DNA from: an uncultured Actinomycetes bacterium
Lineage (GTDB): Bacteria > Actinomycetota > Actinomycetes > Nanopelagicales > Nanopelagicaceae
Assembly (NCBI GenBank): GCA_903827345.1
Contig: CAIKID010000244.1
Location: 1 to 6,091, forward strand
DNA: 6,091 nucleotides
Reading direction: 5' to 3'
The notes under the pieces were generated by a model. It did not search any database. It saw only the letters and a list, made by a program, of their open reading frames with translations, and had not been told where the DNA came from. Shown in pieces: positions 5,755 to 6,091 of this stretch. Position numbers and translations under genes: made by a program. The first letter of the stretch is position 1, and every line of letters starts with the position of its first letter.

Positions 5755-6091
5755 ATGGCTGCTCGCCAAGGTTCCCTAGTGATAGTGGATGTAGATCGCA
5801 TCAAGAGGCGCGGGGCTCTCTCGGTTGTCGAAGGCCGACTCCTGGTACTTCTAAAATATATTCCGGGGCTGACTTCGGCGGCTGTTGCCAATCCATTCTT
5901 GTATCTCATCGCTATCGGCGTAGGTGTTGGAAAATTGATCAATGCTCACTCCGGCGGTGTAGACGGAGTTAAATATCTCACCTTTCTCGCCCCTGCCCTT
6001 TTATCTACCGCTGCGATTCAAAATGCATTGGATGAAGTTGTGTTTCCCACCCTCGAGGGATTCAAGTGGAATAAATCCTTCTTTGCCATCA
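5755..6091 (+). CDS. ABC-2 type transporter permease, N-terminal part (cut at window edge)
   Basis: Membrane subunit expected to pair with the preceding ATPase. The frame is open from ATG 5755 to the window edge, giving 112 residues of what is usually about 250-280. A polar N-terminal part (1-40) with RIKRRGALSVVEGRLL is followed by a hydrophobic helix at about 42-62 and a second at about 72-92. YLTFLAPALLSTAAIQ at 74-89 resembles the conserved block in NodJ/DrrB-type permeases where the first helices enter, and FPTLEGFKWNKSFFA follows, as is common in this family. The order ATPase then permease with a 15-base gap supports a two-gene exporter. Whether another subunit follows is unknown. The substrate cannot be told. 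Confidence 0.88.
   Translation, partial: MAARQGSLVIVDVDRIKRRGALSVVEGRLLVLLKYIPGLTSAAVANPFLYLIAIGVGVGKLINAHSGGVDGVKYLTFLAPALLSTAAIQNALDEVVFPTLEGFKWNKSFFAI

Noticed and set aside
1..6091. Mobile element, CRISPR array, toxin-antitoxin or defence system.
   Set aside because: Nearly every base is accounted for by dcw genes and one ABC exporter. No terminal repeats, transposase, spaced repeats of CRISPR type or tRNA were seen.

Overview
The window shows the start of a division and cell wall (dcw) operon of an actinobacterium on the minus strand, with an unrelated ABC exporter operon running divergently on the plus strand. The gene order mraZ - rsmH - short FtsL-like membrane protein - ftsI - murE is characteristic of dcw clusters. 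Three details point to Actinobacteria: an FtsL-like protein between rsmH and ftsI, the AYQSLED form of the RsmH motif, and a structured leader in front of rsmH that resembles the actinobacterial mraW RNA motif. Base composition is close to balanced, which is low for the phylum. That would suit a small-genome aquatic lineage, but the window alone cannot fix the genus.

Layout by plus-strand coordinate: 1-878 is the N-terminal 292 codons of murE (minus), cut by the window edge. 875-2674 is ftsI (minus). 2671-3075 is the FtsL-like gene (minus). 3075-4034 is rsmH (minus). 4035-4192 is a 158-base gap holding a long hairpin and the rsmH ribosome binding site. 4193-4624 is mraZ (minus). 4625-4806 is a divergent intergenic region with a 10-bp phased array of probable MraZ boxes, an inverted repeat and two candidate promoters. 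4807-5739 is an ABC ATPase (plus). 5755-6091 is the start of its ABC-2 permease (plus), cut by the edge.

The genes work together in septal wall synthesis. MraZ regulates the operon, RsmH methylates 16S rRNA, the FtsL-like protein belongs to the septal complex that supports FtsI, FtsI crosslinks septal peptidoglycan, and MurE adds the third residue of the stem peptide. The four genes from rsmH to murE overlap by 1 or 4 bases at every junction, so they are probably translationally coupled.

The most interesting point is the mraZ-rsmH gap. A branched-free hairpin of about 96 nt starts two bases after the mraZ stop codon. Its apical loop contains CUUCCCC, a perfect 7-base complement of GGGGAAG, the Shine-Dalgarno region of rsmH about 100 nt downstream. 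This predicts a pseudoknot-type switch on translation of the whole coupled block. No mobile element, CRISPR array, tRNA or rRNA was seen.
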